A stretch of 64,000 nucleotides of DNA from Streptacidiphilus sp. P02-A3a (lineage in GTDB: Bacteria > Actinomycetota > Actinomycetes > Streptomycetales > Streptomycetaceae): positions 1,373,922 through 1,437,921 of the forward strand of contig NZ_CP048289.1 in assembly GCF_014084105.1 (NCBI RefSeq), read 5' to 3'. Positions 26,726 through 35,724 of this stretch are shown piece after piece. The translations under genes and the position numbers were made by a program. The notes under the pieces are model-generated. The model had not been told where the DNA came from. It did not search any database and saw nothing but the letters and a program-made list of their open reading frames with translations. Within the stretch, counting starts at the first letter, position 1. Every line of letters begins with the position of its first letter.

Positions 26726-28336
26726 ATGACGTCGTCCAAGCACAGCCGCAACGCCGCAGGCAGGCGCCGACGCTCCCGCCGGGGCACCGTCGTCGGGGCC
26801 TCGGCCGTGGCGGCCGTCGTCGTCGGCGGCAGCCTGGTCGCCCTCGCGGCCAGCGCGAACGCGGCGACCGTCGGCGCGGTCTACTCCAGCACCAGCGACT
26901 GGGGCAGCGGCTACAGCGGGCAGTACGACGTGACCAACGGCGGCAGCTCCACCATCAGCACCTGGTCGCTGGTCTTCGACCTGCCCGCCAAGGCGACCAT
27001 CACCTCGCTCTGGAACGCCACCTACAAGGCCGACGGCCAGCAGATCACGGTCACCCCGGACAGCTGGGACGCCTCGCTGGCCAGCAACCAGAGCGCGGTC
27101 ATCGGCTTCGTGGTCAGCGGCTCCGGCGCGCCGACCAGCTGCACCATCAACGGCGCGGACTGCTCGACCGGGGTGGCCCCGACCACCAGCGGCCAGCCCT
27201 CCTCCGCCGCCCCGGCCGGTCCCAGCCCGTCCGCGAGCGGCGGCGGCTCGACCACCGCCCCGGCCAGTCCGTCGGCCGGCGCCCCGGCCACCAGCTCGGC
27301 CCCCGCCTCGGCCCCCGCCTCCGCGCCCGCCTCGGCTCCGGCGAGCGCCACCGCCTCGGCCGGCCCGAGCGCCGGTTCGACCAGTGGCAGCGGCAGTGGC
27401 AGCGGCGGCAGTACGGCCGACGCGGCCTTCTCCCCGTACGTCGACACCTCGCTCTGGCCCAGCTACGACACCGTCGCCGCGTCCAAGGCGGGCGGCGCCA
27501 AGAACGACAACCTGGCCTTCATCACCGCGGGCAGCGGCTGCACCCCGGAGTGGGGCGGCGTCAGCACCCTGGCCGCCACCCCCGACCCCGGCGGGATCAC
27601 CGAGCTGCGGGCGGCGGGCGGCGACGTCCGGGTGTCCTTCGGCGGCGCCAGCGGCACCGAACTGGCCGAGTCCTGCACCAGCGTCAGCTCGCTCGCGGCG
27701 GCCTACCAGCAGGTCATCTCCGCCTACGGGCTGACGAAGATCGACTTCGACGTCGAGGGCGCGGCCGCCGACGACACCGCCGGGATCACCCGCCGGGACC
27801 AGGCCATCGCCCAGCTCCAGGCCACCGCCAAGGCCGCGGGCAGGACCCTGCAGGTCTCCTTCACCCTCCCGGTGCTGCCCTCCGGCCTGGTCCAGTCCGG
27901 CACCGACCTGCTCCAGGACGCCAAGACCAACGGGGTCGACATCTCCGCCGTCAACATCATGGCGATGGACTACGGCGACTCCGCCGCCCCCAGCCCCAGC
28001 GGCCAGATGGGCACCTACGCCATCGACGCCGCCACCGCCACCGAGGCCCAGGTCAAGAGCATCTTCGGCTACACCGACGCGCAGGCCTGGGCGCACGTCG
28101 CGGTCACCCCCATGATCGGCGTGAACGACACCAGTGACGAGGTCTTCACCGTCGCCGACGCCACCCAGCTCGCCCAGTTCGCCGCCACCAAGCACCTCGC
28201 CTGGCTGTCGATGTGGTCGGCGGCCCGGGACCAGGAGTGCTCCGGCGGGGCGCAGAGCTACGCGTCGCCGAGTTGCAGCAGCATCGTCCAGTCCCCGTAC
28301 GACTTCGCCAAGGCCCTCGGCGCCTACACCGGCTGA
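26726..28336 (+). CDS. Secreted chitinase, CBM2 plus GH18
   Basis: The 536-residue precursor has a twin-arginine-rich N-terminus (RRRRSRRG) with a hydrophobic core ending in ASANA at about residue 47, a family 2 carbohydrate-binding module (~48-145: TSDWGSGYSGQYDVTNGG, TWSLVFDLP, SWDASLASNQSAVIGFVVSG), a Ser/Ala/Pro linker (~150-230) and a GH18 barrel. The catalytic motif reads KIDFDVEG with the acid Glu344. The first Asp-Gly of the textbook DGxDxDxE is Thr-Lys, a variant seen in one GH18 group. It should degrade chitin outside the cell. The ATG at 26726 follows GGAGG. Confidence 0.9.
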   Translation: MTSSKHSRNAAGRRRRSRRGTVVGASAVAAVVVGGSLVALAASANAATVGAVYSSTSDWGSGYSGQYDVTNGGSSTISTWSLVFDLPAKATITSLWNATYKADGQQITVTPDSWDASLASNQSAVIGFVVSGSGAPTSCTINGADCSTGVAPTTSGQPSSAAPAGPSPSASGGGSTTAPASPSAGAPATSSAPASAPASAPASAPASATASAGPSAGSTSGSGSGSGGSTADAAFSPYVDTSLWPSYDTVAASKAGGAKNDNLAFITAGSGCTPEWGGVSTLAATPDPGGITELRAAGGDVRVSFGGASGTELAESCTSVSSLAAAYQQVISAYGLTKIDFDVEGAAADDTAGITRRDQAIAQLQATAKAAGRTLQVSFTLPVLPSGLVQSGTDLLQDAKTNGVDISAVNIMAMDYGDSAAPSPSGQMGTYAIDAATATEAQVKSIFGYTDAQAWAHVAVTPMIGVNDTSDEVFTVADATQLAQFAATKHLAWLSMWSAARDQECSGGAQSYASPSCSSIVQSPYDFAKALGAYTG

Positions 28337-28386
28337 CCCGGCACACCGGCACGGCCGACCGGCCGACCGGCCGGACTCCACTGACC

Positions 28387-28422
28387 GCGGGCCCTTCGAT
28401 CCCAGGAGATCGGAGGGCCCGC
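28387..28422. terminator. 15-bp hairpin after the CBM2 chitinase
   Basis: The arms 28387-28401 and 28408-28422 pair with one G-U, around a 6-nt loop. Confidence 0.85.
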
Positions 28423-28521
28423 TGCCGGTCTGTCAGTGGCGCGTGATTGGCTGTGGCCACCGACCGGCGGAGCACCGCCATCCGCTAGGGTCACCCACGG
28501 TACGCACTTAGGGAGGGTTGT

Positions 28522-29934
28522 GTGACGAGCCTCGGTCTGGACGCGAAGGACGGCGCGGCTCCGGCCGCGCCCTGGTCCCGCCTGCCCGCGTTCCTCCGGG
28601 CGCCGGTGCTCGCCCTGCGCGACGCCCCCCGGCGGCGGACACTGGCCGCGTTCTGGATCGGCGTGGCCTCCCTCCTGCTGTACGCGGTGGTCCGGCACCT
28701 GGCCCGAGTGTCCATGATCGACATGGTGGTCTACCGGGCCGAGGGCGGCGCCGTCGCCCACGGACACGACCTCTACGACCTCCGGGTCACCAGGTACCTG
28801 CTGCCCGCGACCTACCCGCCGTTCGCCGCGATGCTGTTCACCCCGACCGCCTGGGTGCCCGTGCCGCTGCTGCGGATCCTGGTCACCGGTGTGAACCTGG
28901 TGCTGCTCGGCGGCTTCGGCTACCTGTCCGCGGTGCTCGTGGGCTGGCCCAAACGCACCATGCGACCGGCCCTGGTGTTCCTGGTGGTGGGCCTCGGGGT
29001 GTGGCTGGAGCCGGTGTTCACCACGCTGCGCTACGGGCAGATCAACCTGCTCATCGGCGTGCTGGTGCTCTACGACCTGACCCGCCCGGACAGCCGCCGC
29101 AGCAAGGGCGCCGCCCTCGGCCTGGCCGCCGCCATCAAGATCACCCCCGGCCTGTTCGCCGTCTACCTGCTGCTCAGCGGCCGGATCCGGGCCGCCGTCA
29201 CGGCCGGGCTCAGCTGCCTGGCGACGATACTGGTCGGGCTACTGGTCCTGCCGCACGCCTCGGTCGAGTTCTGGACCGGCGACCTCTACGACACCAGCCG
29301 GGTCGGCAAGGAGTACATCGTCGACAACCAGTCGCTGCGGGGCGTCCTGGACCGACTGCTGCACACCACCCACAGCGGCACCAGCACGCTGCTGCTCAGC
29401 GCGGCGGTGGCGGTCTTCGGGCTGACCGTCTCCGTCGGCCTGCACCGCGCCGCCGGGAGCCTCCCGCGCGGCCGCGCCTGGTCGGTGCTCTGCTGCGCGG
29501 TCACCGCACTGCTGATCTCCCCGATCAGCTGGACCCACCACTGGGTCTGGTGCGTCCCGCTGATCGTGCTGCTGGCCGCCGAGGCCGCGCACGAGCGGGC
29601 CCGCCCGGCCGGGGGCGCGCTGCTGCGCGGCCGATGGCGGGCCACCGCCGTCGCCACCGCCCTCGGCTTCTGCTCCTTCGCCATGTGGATGGTCCCGCAC
29701 AAGGGGCTCAGCAACCTGCGGATCCCGTACCCGCTGCAACCGGTCGCCGCGATCTACCCGCTGCTCGGCCTCGCCTTCCTGCTGCTCGCCGGGGAGCGCC
29801 TGCGCCGGCACCGGCGCAGGCGCCGAAGGCGGAGCGCGACCGCGCACCGCCCCTCAGTGCCCGGCCAGGAGGGCGGCCAGCGTCCCGTCCAGGTCGAGGG
29901 CATCCTCCTCCCGGCCGGCCGGGACCAGCCGTAG
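28522..29934 (+). CDS. GT87 (DUF2029) polyprenol-phosphate mannosyltransferase-like membrane protein
   Basis: The 470-residue protein has about 10-12 hydrophobic helices and typical GT87 sequences: DMVVYRAEG (catalytic Asp region after helix 1), TYPPFAAMLFTP, GQINLLIGVLVL and WTHHWVWCVPL. GT87 enzymes move mannose or arabinose from polyprenol-phosphate donors onto envelope lipids. The acceptor is unknown here. GTG at 28522 follows AGGGAGG. The C-terminal Arg-rich tail (after ~425) overlaps the end of the convergent ssgG by 81 bp. A second GT87 lies at 52374. Confidence 0.86.
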   Translation: MTSLGLDAKDGAAPAAPWSRLPAFLRAPVLALRDAPRRRTLAAFWIGVASLLLYAVVRHLARVSMIDMVVYRAEGGAVAHGHDLYDLRVTRYLLPATYPPFAAMLFTPTAWVPVPLLRILVTGVNLVLLGGFGYLSAVLVGWPKRTMRPALVFLVVGLGVWLEPVFTTLRYGQINLLIGVLVLYDLTRPDSRRSKGAALGLAAAIKITPGLFAVYLLLSGRIRAAVTAGLSCLATILVGLLVLPHASVEFWTGDLYDTSRVGKEYIVDNQSLRGVLDRLLHTTHSGTSTLLLSAAVAVFGLTVSVGLHRAAGSLPRGRAWSVLCCAVTALLISPISWTHHWVWCVPLIVLLAAEAAHERARPAGGALLRGRWRATAVATALGFCSFAMWMVPHKGLSNLRIPYPLQPVAAIYPLLGLAFLLLAGERLRRHRRRRRRRSATAHRPSVPGQEGGQRPVQVEGILLPAGRDQP

Positions 29935-30303
29935 GCAACGCTCCAGCCAGGCCGCGAACACCCCGGTCGGAGCCTCGATCAGGGCGTCCCCGGCCGGGGA
30001 GCTGAGCGCCAGGCACATCACGCTGCGCCCCTCCATCCGGGTCGGCCAGACCCGCACGTCACCGTGCCCGCAGGCCCGGAACACCCCCTCGATCAGCAGA
30101 TCGCGGGCGAACACCCAGGTCACCGGGGTGTCCTGGCCCAGGTGAAAGGTGATGTGCACCGCGTAGGGATCCTCCGCCCGGTAGATCAGCAGGGCCGGTA
30201 CCGGCACGTTCCGCTCCGGCCCGAGCACCAGGCTCACCGTCAGTTCCTGTCGTACCTCCCGCTCGGTACCGCCCAGCACGCTCTCGTCGCTGTCCATGGC
30301 CAT
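29854..30303 (-). CDS. ssgG: SsgA-like sporulation/cell-division protein, SsgG type
   Basis: This 149-residue SALP shows the family core: ALLIYRAEDPYAVHITFHLG, VTWVFARDLLIEGVF, GDVRVWPTRMEGRSVMCLALSSP and GDALIEAP. SALPs occur only in sporulating actinomycetes and guide septum placement. SsgG, which affects septum spacing in S. coelicolor, sits next to the same neighbours (from memory), hence the name. GGAGGAAGGGGC before 30303 favours MAMDSDES over the second Met at 30297. Confidence 0.85.
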   Translation of the reverse strand: MAMDSDESVLGGTEREVRQELTVSLVLGPERNVPVPALLIYRAEDPYAVHITFHLGQDTPVTWVFARDLLIEGVFRACGHGDVRVWPTRMEGRSVMCLALSSPAGDALIEAPTGVFAAWLERCLRLVPAGREEDALDLDGTLAALLAGH

Positions 30304-30597
30304 GCCCCTTCCTCCGCCGGTCCCAGGGCCGCTGCCGGGGCCCCTTACGGGTGGAGAGCGGGTCACCCGCCGACTCTTACAGCACTTTTCGCGGCGAATC
30401 CGTCGCGGGTCGGCGGGCCGGTGTCCGCGCGGGCGCGGACAGTACCCCTTGGGTGCTTCCTCCGGGCGCGTTGTCCGGCAACCGGCCCGTACCGGGCCGC
30501 GCGAGTACTACTCTTTGTCACGGCTCGATGACTCGGTGCATCCTGGCCATCCCCAGAGTGCGCCGTTCGGCAACGCAGACGAAGCAGGTCCACCTCC

Positions 30598-32139
30598 ATG
30601 TCGGTTCCACCCTCCGCCGGGTCCGAGGCCGAAGACCGCCCCTCGGCCGGCTACTACCCCGACCCCTCGATCCCCGGCTACGTCCGGTACTGGGACGGGG
30701 GTCGCTGGCTTCCCGGGACGAGCCGTCCCGCCCCGCCGGACGGCGAGGTGCTCGCGCCGCCCCGGGCGGCGACGCGGCCGAACGCACCGTCGATGAGCTT
30801 CGTGCCGCCGCCCGCGCCGCACCGGCCGGTCGCCGAGTCCCCGCTGGAGGAGTCCGGGCCGATCTACCTGGACGAGACCAGCGGCCTGCCGCTGACCCAG
30901 TCCCCGCCGCTCCCGGGGCAGCACCAGGCCGAGGGCGAGGCCCGGAACCAGGGCGGGGGCGAGGCGGCGGACGGCCCCTGGCGCGCGGACGCGGCGCAGC
31001 AGCGCGGCCTGATGGAGACCGGCCGGGTACCGCGCTGGGTCAGCTGGGGCGCCCCGGCGCAGGAGGAGGAGGGCCCGTCGGCCCGCCTGCTGCACCTGCC
31101 CACCTCCGACGTCCAGCCGTCGACGGCCCCGCCGCACCCCCGGCTGACCCCGGTCCCGGACTCCTGGCCGGTCCCGGAGCCCGCCGCCGGTCCGGCCCCG
31201 TTCCCGGCCCCGGCCGCACCGGCGGCGTACCGGCCCCCGGCCGCCTACGAGCCCCCGGCCGCCCGGGTGCCCGCCCACCAGGCCCCGGTCGGCCACGTCC
31301 CGGCGGAGGCCGAGTACCCGGCCCCGGCGCTGCCCGCGCGGCCGGTGCCGACCGCCCTCTCCGTGAGCCCGCCGCCGCAGTCCCAGGCCGCGCCGTACCG
31401 GGTCGCGGACCGCTCCGCGGTGCCGTCCCCCACCCCCGGCGACGGTTCGGGGGCGCTGAGCCCGGCCATGGCCGCCTTCGCCGCTCCGGCGCCCCCGGCC
31501 CCCGTCGCCGCTCCCGAACCGGCCGCCGCCCCGGCCGCCCCGGTGGCCCCCGCCCTCCCGGCCACCCCGGCCACCCCGGCCACGGACCAGGCGCCGAGGC
31601 ACATCCGGGCCGTGGGCGCGCGGCAGTCCGGTCCCCGGCCCGCCCTGCTCGGGCGCCGCCTCGGCGCCCGGCTGCTCGACCTCGCGGTCGTGGTCGGCGC
31701 GGTGACCCCGATCGCCGTCCCGCTGGTCCGGACGGTGACCTCGCACCTCCAGCAGAAGATCGATCTCGCCCGTAACCTGGACGGCGACAGTACGGTCTGG
31801 CTGGTCGATCCGACCGTGCTGCGCGGCGCCGGTGTGCTGGTGCTCGCGGTCCTCCTGGTCGGCCTCGTCTACGAGGCGCTGCCGACCGCCCTGTGGGGGC
31901 GGACCCTGGGCAAGGCGCTGTTCGGTCTGCGGGTGCTCGACCTGCGGTCCAAGCGCAAGCCGGGCCCGGGCCGGGTGCTGGCGCGCTGGTTCTCGTACCA
32001 GCTGCTGCTGGTGCTCGCGGTGGGCGTCTTCGACCTGATGTGGTGCATGGTGGACCGGCCGTGGCGCCAGTGCTGGCACGACAAGGCGGGCGGCACCTAC
32101 GTCACCTCCGGGGCCGCTGCCGCGTCGAAGGAGCACTGA
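30598..32139 (+). CDS. DUF2510 plus RDD-family membrane protein
   Basis: The 513-residue protein begins with a DUF2510 motif (AGYYPDPSIPGYVRYWDGGRW, ~17-37), then a very long Pro/Ala-rich, probably disordered segment (~45-345), and ends in an RDD domain (~350-500: LLGRRLGARLLDLAVVVG, ALWGRTLGKALFGLRVLDL, WFSYQLLLVLAVGVFDLMWCM, QCWHDKAGGTYV). The function of RDD proteins is unclear; transport and ion exchange have been proposed. It is followed by a second RDD gene. Confidence 0.85.
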   Translation: MSVPPSAGSEAEDRPSAGYYPDPSIPGYVRYWDGGRWLPGTSRPAPPDGEVLAPPRAATRPNAPSMSFVPPPAPHRPVAESPLEESGPIYLDETSGLPLTQSPPLPGQHQAEGEARNQGGGEAADGPWRADAAQQRGLMETGRVPRWVSWGAPAQEEEGPSARLLHLPTSDVQPSTAPPHPRLTPVPDSWPVPEPAAGPAPFPAPAAPAAYRPPAAYEPPAARVPAHQAPVGHVPAEAEYPAPALPARPVPTALSVSPPPQSQAAPYRVADRSAVPSPTPGDGSGALSPAMAAFAAPAPPAPVAAPEPAAAPAAPVAPALPATPATPATDQAPRHIRAVGARQSGPRPALLGRRLGARLLDLAVVVGAVTPIAVPLVRTVTSHLQQKIDLARNLDGDSTVWLVDPTVLRGAGVLVLAVLLVGLVYEALPTALWGRTLGKALFGLRVLDLRSKRKPGPGRVLARWFSYQLLLVLAVGVFDLMWCMVDRPWRQCWHDKAGGTYVTSGAAAASKEH

Positions 32140-32209
32140 CTCACCCGATCGGCCCGTTCCGGACCGGTTGCTCATGCTTTGACTGCTTATCAGGTGATCT
32201 ACTCGATGC

Positions 32210-32899
32210 ATGACGACACCTGAGCCGCCCGACGAGCCGACCCCGCCCTCGTTCGAGAAGCCGGCGGCGGGCGGTTCGCCCCATGAGACGCCCCCGCCCT
32301 ACGGTCAGTCGCCGTATCCGGGGCAGCCGCCGTACGGTCACCAGCCGCCGAACGGCACTCCTCAGCCCGGTGTCGGCGCCCCCCTCTACGACCCGAACCG
32401 GAGCGGTACCTACCCGTACGGTCCCACCCCCTACGGCAACGCGCCGGTGTCCCAGATGCCGCCGCTGGGCGGGCTCGGGCGGCGGTTGGCGGCCCGGATC
32501 ATCGACACCGTGCTGCTGGCGATCGTCGGCGTGCCGCTGTCGCTGCTCGCCTACGCCGGTTCCAGCCACGACCGCACGGCGCGCACGGTGGTGGCCGAGG
32601 TGGCGCTGGCGCTGGTGGGGTTCGTCTACGAGGGGCTGATGCTGACCCTGTCGCGCGGGCAGACGGTGGGGAAGAAGGCGATGCGGATCCGGGTCGCGGT
32701 GCTGGCCAGCGGCGCGGTGCCGTCCGGCAGGACCGGCTGGATCAGGTCGGCCGTCTACTGGCTCCCGGGCATCTTCAGCGCCCTGTGCATTCCGGCTCTG
32801 TTCTCGCTGCTGAACATCCTGTGGTGCACCTGGGACCGGCCGTACCGCCAGTGCCTGCACGACAAGGCCGCCAAGACCGTGGTGGTCAGGACGGACTGA
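32210..32899 (+). CDS. RDD-family membrane protein
   Basis: The 229-residue protein has a Pro/Tyr/Gly-rich cytoplasmic lead with YGQSPYPGQPPYG-like repeats (~25-80) and an RDD domain (GLGRRLAARIIDTVLLAIVG, SRGQTVGKKAMRIRV, QCLHDKAAKTVVV). It is probably a paralogue of the preceding gene. The ATG at 32210 has no clear Shine-Dalgarno site, and TTGACT at 32179-32184 with TACTCG at 32200 could form a weak promoter close to the start. Confidence 0.86.
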   Translation: MTTPEPPDEPTPPSFEKPAAGGSPHETPPPYGQSPYPGQPPYGHQPPNGTPQPGVGAPLYDPNRSGTYPYGPTPYGNAPVSQMPPLGGLGRRLAARIIDTVLLAIVGVPLSLLAYAGSSHDRTARTVVAEVALALVGFVYEGLMLTLSRGQTVGKKAMRIRVAVLASGAVPSGRTGWIRSAVYWLPGIFSALCIPALFSLLNILWCTWDRPYRQCLHDKAAKTVVVRTD

Positions 32900-33025
32900 C
32901 TGGTCGTCACGGAAAGGTCCGAGGCCGGCGCCGGGGTTCTCGGCGTCGGCCTCGGCTGGTTCGGTGGTGGCGTCTCCGCCGGGCCCGGCTCGGGGGTCGC
33001 CGGGTCCGGCGGCCGGTACCGGCGC

Positions 33026-33319
33026 CTATCGCCGACTGCTCTCGTGCTGCGGGATCGACTCCACCGCGGGCGCCGCCGCGTGCCGGGCGGAGGCGGGGTG
33101 GTTGCGGGCGACGGTGAGCGAGCGTCGGCGCCCGGACCCGCGCCGGGCGGGTGCGGTGACCGCCAGCGCGGCGGCGATGGTGCCCAGGGTGATGCCGAGT
33201 ATCGCGAGCAGGGCGGTGGTGAGCAGGCTGTGGGTGCCCGTGGCGGCCAGCAAGGCCACCGTGACGATGACCACGGTGACTGTGCCGTAGCAGATTTGAG
33301 CAGAAGTCAGGCGGGGCAT
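33026..33319 (-). CDS. Small membrane protein, unknown
   Basis: The 97-residue product has two hydrophobic segments (~10-25 and ~30-54: VTVVIVTVALLAATG, LTTALLAILGITLGTIAAALAV) and a basic cytoplasmic tail. AAGGACGG stands before the start. I do not recognise a family. It is convergent with the RDD gene; coding bias in the tail is weaker, so it is less sure than its neighbours. Confidence 0.55.
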   Translation of the reverse strand: MPRLTSAQICYGTVTVVIVTVALLAATGTHSLLTTALLAILGITLGTIAAALAVTAPARRGSGRRRSLTVARNHPASARHAAAPAVESIPQHESSRR

Positions 33320-33713
33320 GGGTGTTCCGTCCTTCGCAGCGGGGGATGCCGGGGAGGTTCACCTGCGATGTACCCGTGAGCGGGACCGGCGACCCCAGTG
33401 CGGAGTCGGCGAAGGAGGGGCACACGGGGGCGCACGGACTCATCACGCAGGCGGACGTTTGGAGTATGCCAGCGGCAGCACCCGGCGGCCGAGGCGGTGG
33501 CCGGCCACCCCGCTGATCCGCCGTCTTCCAGCTGGACGCGCGTAGTCCGGGTGGCCGGGCGGCCCCGGCCGGGTGCGGTCGAGCCCCGGCGCGGCCCCCG
33601 GGGCGGAGGAGCGCCCGGCGCGGGGCGTCAACTGACGCTCCATCAACACATGCCAAATGTACGCGCGATGTTCATCCGATTCCGTGGGCCGGGATGCATT
33701 GAACGCGGCCGTT

Positions 33714-33779
33714 GGACGCGCGTAGACAAGTGGTCATGACAAGTTAACCGTTGGGGTATTCCTTCCGGTCTACGCGCGT
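33714..33779. promoter_or_regulatory. 12-bp inverted repeat, 40-bp spacing, upstream of PLD-like gene
   Basis: ACGCGCGTAGAC (33716-33727) is exactly repeated in inverted form as GTCTACGCGCGT (33768-33779). A third copy of the core stands at 33534-33548 as GGACGCGCGTAGTCC, itself a dyad. Two sites on opposite strands about five helical turns apart suggest a looping regulator or a divergently read signal. Confidence 0.6.
33729..33744. promoter_or_regulatory. DasR-like site inside the PLD promoter region
   Basis: AGTGGTCATGACAAGT agrees with the recalled dre consensus at 13 of 16 positions, though the centre is CATG and not CTAG. It is also a near-dyad (core GTCATGAC), which fits any GntR/HutC-type repressor. 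It lies between the arms of the 12-bp inverted repeat. Confidence 0.4.
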
Positions 33780-33843
33780 GGTTCTCTGGAACGGCATTGG
33801 CCCGGGTGGGCTGATGAACCATCAAGTGCCCAGGGAGACACAC

Positions 33844-34827
33844 ATGTTGCGCACATCTGTCGGTCGCGCCGGGATTGCCCTCGCCGCATGCGTCGCCGCG
33901 TTCAGTACCGCCGTCCCGGCTCACGCTGCCAGCACCTACTCGGCCTTCGCGTTCTCCCTCGGCACCAGTGAGCCGACGATCTACTCGTTCATAAACTCGG
34001 CCACGTCCACGCTTGACATGACCATGTATGAACTGAAGGACACCACGGCGGTCAACGACCTGATCGCCCGCGAGAAGGCCGGGGTCAAGGTCCGCGTCAT
34101 CCTGGACCGCGAGGAGACCTCCACCAACTCCAGCGCCTACTCGGCGCTGAAGAGCGCGGGCGTCGGCGTGGTGTACTCCTCGTCCGCGTTCACCTACACC
34201 CACCAGAAGACGATCACGGTCAACGACGACGAGTCGCTGGTCCTGACCGGCAACCTGACCTCCGAGTACTACCCGACCAGCCGCGACTACGGGGTCTTCG
34301 ACAACGACCAGACCGACGTCGCCGCGATCGAGAAGGTCTTCGCCGCCGACTACGCCCACACCTCGATCACCCCCAGCGACGGCGACAACCTGCTCTGGTC
34401 GCCCACCACCGCGCAGAACCGGCTGCTGTCGGTGATCAACGGCGCGACCACCACCCTGGACGTCGAGGAGGAGGAGTTCAGCGACTCCGCCGTGGTCGAC
34501 GCGATCGCCAACGCCGCCGAGAACGGCGTCACCGTCCGGGTCGTGCTGGAGGACCCGGCCGACTACTCCTCCGAGGTGCAGCAGGTCGAGGACGCCGGGG
34601 CGACCGTCGTCGGCTACTCCTCCAGCACCGGCTTCTACATCCACGCCAAGGCGATCGTCGCCGACTACGGCCTGTCCACCCAGACCGTCGAGGCCGGTTC
34701 GATGAACGTCACCAGCAACTCGCTGGAGAACAACCGCGAGCTGGGCATCATCCTGAACGACTCGGGCGTGGCCTCGGTCATCGAGAACGCCTTCGACAGC
34801 GACTACGCCGGTGGCACCCCGGCCTGA
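33844..34827 (+). CDS. Secreted phospholipase-D-like protein
   Basis: The 327-residue precursor has a Sec signal peptide cleaved after about Ala28 (VPAHA) and two PLD half-domains with HxK motifs: His120/Lys122 (THQKTITVNDDESLVLTGNL) and His267/Lys269 (IHAKAIVADYG ... SMNVTSNSLENNREL). PLD-fold enzymes cut phosphodiesters via a phospho-His, so it may be a secreted phospholipase or nuclease. It lacks the long insert of classical Streptomyces PLD (~500 aa) and looks more like Nuc-type proteins. A strong hairpin follows. Confidence 0.88.
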   Translation: MLRTSVGRAGIALAACVAAFSTAVPAHAASTYSAFAFSLGTSEPTIYSFINSATSTLDMTMYELKDTTAVNDLIAREKAGVKVRVILDREETSTNSSAYSALKSAGVGVVYSSSAFTYTHQKTITVNDDESLVLTGNLTSEYYPTSRDYGVFDNDQTDVAAIEKVFAADYAHTSITPSDGDNLLWSPTTAQNRLLSVINGATTTLDVEEEEFSDSAVVDAIANAAENGVTVRVVLEDPADYSSEVQQVEDAGATVVGYSSSTGFYIHAKAIVADYGLSTQTVEAGSMNVTSNSLENNRELGIILNDSGVASVIENAFDSDYAGGTPA

Positions 34828-34860
34828 CCCGCCCCCGCCGAACGGCGGCGCAGCGGTCGA

Positions 34861-34896
34861 GCGGCGCGTGCCGGGCGGATGCCCGGCACGCGCCGC
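34861..34896. terminator. Perfect 16-bp hairpin between convergent PLD and pncA
   Basis: GCGGCGCGTGCCGGGC (34861-34876) pairs with 34881-34896 around the tetraloop ggat. It should stop transcription from both sides. Confidence 0.92.
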
Positions 34897-34915
34897 TGGT
34901 TCCGGTCGGCGCCGC

Positions 34916-35512
34916 TCAGTTCCCGGCCAGTACCACCGGTGTACCGGTGAGCAGCACCCCGGCCGCCTGCAACTGCTCCAGCGCGGTCTCGGTGGTCTCC
35001 TTGGCCACGCCCGCCGTCAGGTCCAGCAGCACCCGGGTCCGGAAGCCCTCGCGGACCGCGTCCAGCGCGGTCGCCCGGACGCAGTGGTCGGTGGCGATGC
35101 CGACCACGTCGACCTCGGTGACCTGCCGCGCGCGCAGCCAGCCGGCCAGCGTCTCGCCGTTCTCGTTGGCGCCCTCGAAGCCGCTGTAGGCGGCCGAGTA
35201 CGCGCCCTTGTCGAAGACCGCCTCGACCGCGCCGGAGGTCACCGAGGGGGTGAAGTTCGGGTGGAAGCCGACGCCCTCGGTGCCCGCGACGCAGTGCACC
35301 GGCCAGCTGCTGACGAAGTCCGGCGTGTCCGAGAAGTGGTCGCCCGGGTCCACGTGGTGGTCGCGGGTCGCCACCACATGGGTGTATCCGGCCGCTGCCT
35401 CGGCCACCAGGTCGGTGATGGACGCGGCGACCTCGGCCCCGCCGGTCACTGCGAGGCTGCCGCCCTCACAGAAGTCGTTCTGTACATCGACGACGATCAG
35501 TGCGCGGTGCAT
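34916..35512 (-). CDS. pncA: Nicotinamidase, isochorismatase fold
   Basis: The 198-residue cytoplasmic enzyme deamidates nicotinamide to nicotinic acid in NAD salvage. The triad is visible as Asp9 (VVDVQNDF), Lys102 (FDKGAYSA) and Cys144 ([13 protein letters not shown]), with metal-site residues in [12 protein letters not shown]. PncB lies directly upstream on the same strand (212 bp away) and supplies the next step, so the two probably work together. Confidence 0.93.
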   Translation of the reverse strand: MHRALIVVDVQNDFCEGGSLAVTGGAEVAASITDLVAEAAAGYTHVVATRDHHVDPGDHFSDTPDFVSSWPVHCVAGTEGVGFHPNFTPSVTSGAVEAVFDKGAYSAAYSGFEGANENGETLAGWLRARQVTEVDVVGIATDHCVRATALDAVREGFRTRVLLDLTAGVAKETTETALEQLQAAGVLLTGTPVVLAGN

Positions 35513-35724
35513 CGGTGACCTCGCTTACCGGGTACGCGGGCGTACGTGGGGCTGGGTGGGGGCGTGTTGCTTCGGATGAGAGCGTAGGGACCGCGCCGGA
35601 CGCGGGGGAAGAGCATGGCATGCGACATCTGACCCGGTTCCCTCCGGGGTACTCAGACCCGGCCCGGCCCGGGTACTCACTGCCGCCACCCGGGGTCCGC
35701 CCACCCGGCGTACCCCGCGCGCGG

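Larger units (their letters stand above)
33320..33843. other. Long control region upstream of the PLD-like gene
   Basis: Over 500 bp with no supported gene. It is noticeably richer in A/T near 33650-33800. It holds three copies of ACGCGCGTAG (see the separate entry), a related GTACGCGCGATG at 33659-33670 and a DasR-like 16-mer. The ribosome site for the PLD gene is GGGAGACA at about 33833. Confidence 0.5.

Noticed and set aside
33398-33739. 113-codon plus-strand frame in the PLD control region
   Set aside because: It has no ribosome site or coding pattern and crosses the inverted repeats; it looks like random open frame.
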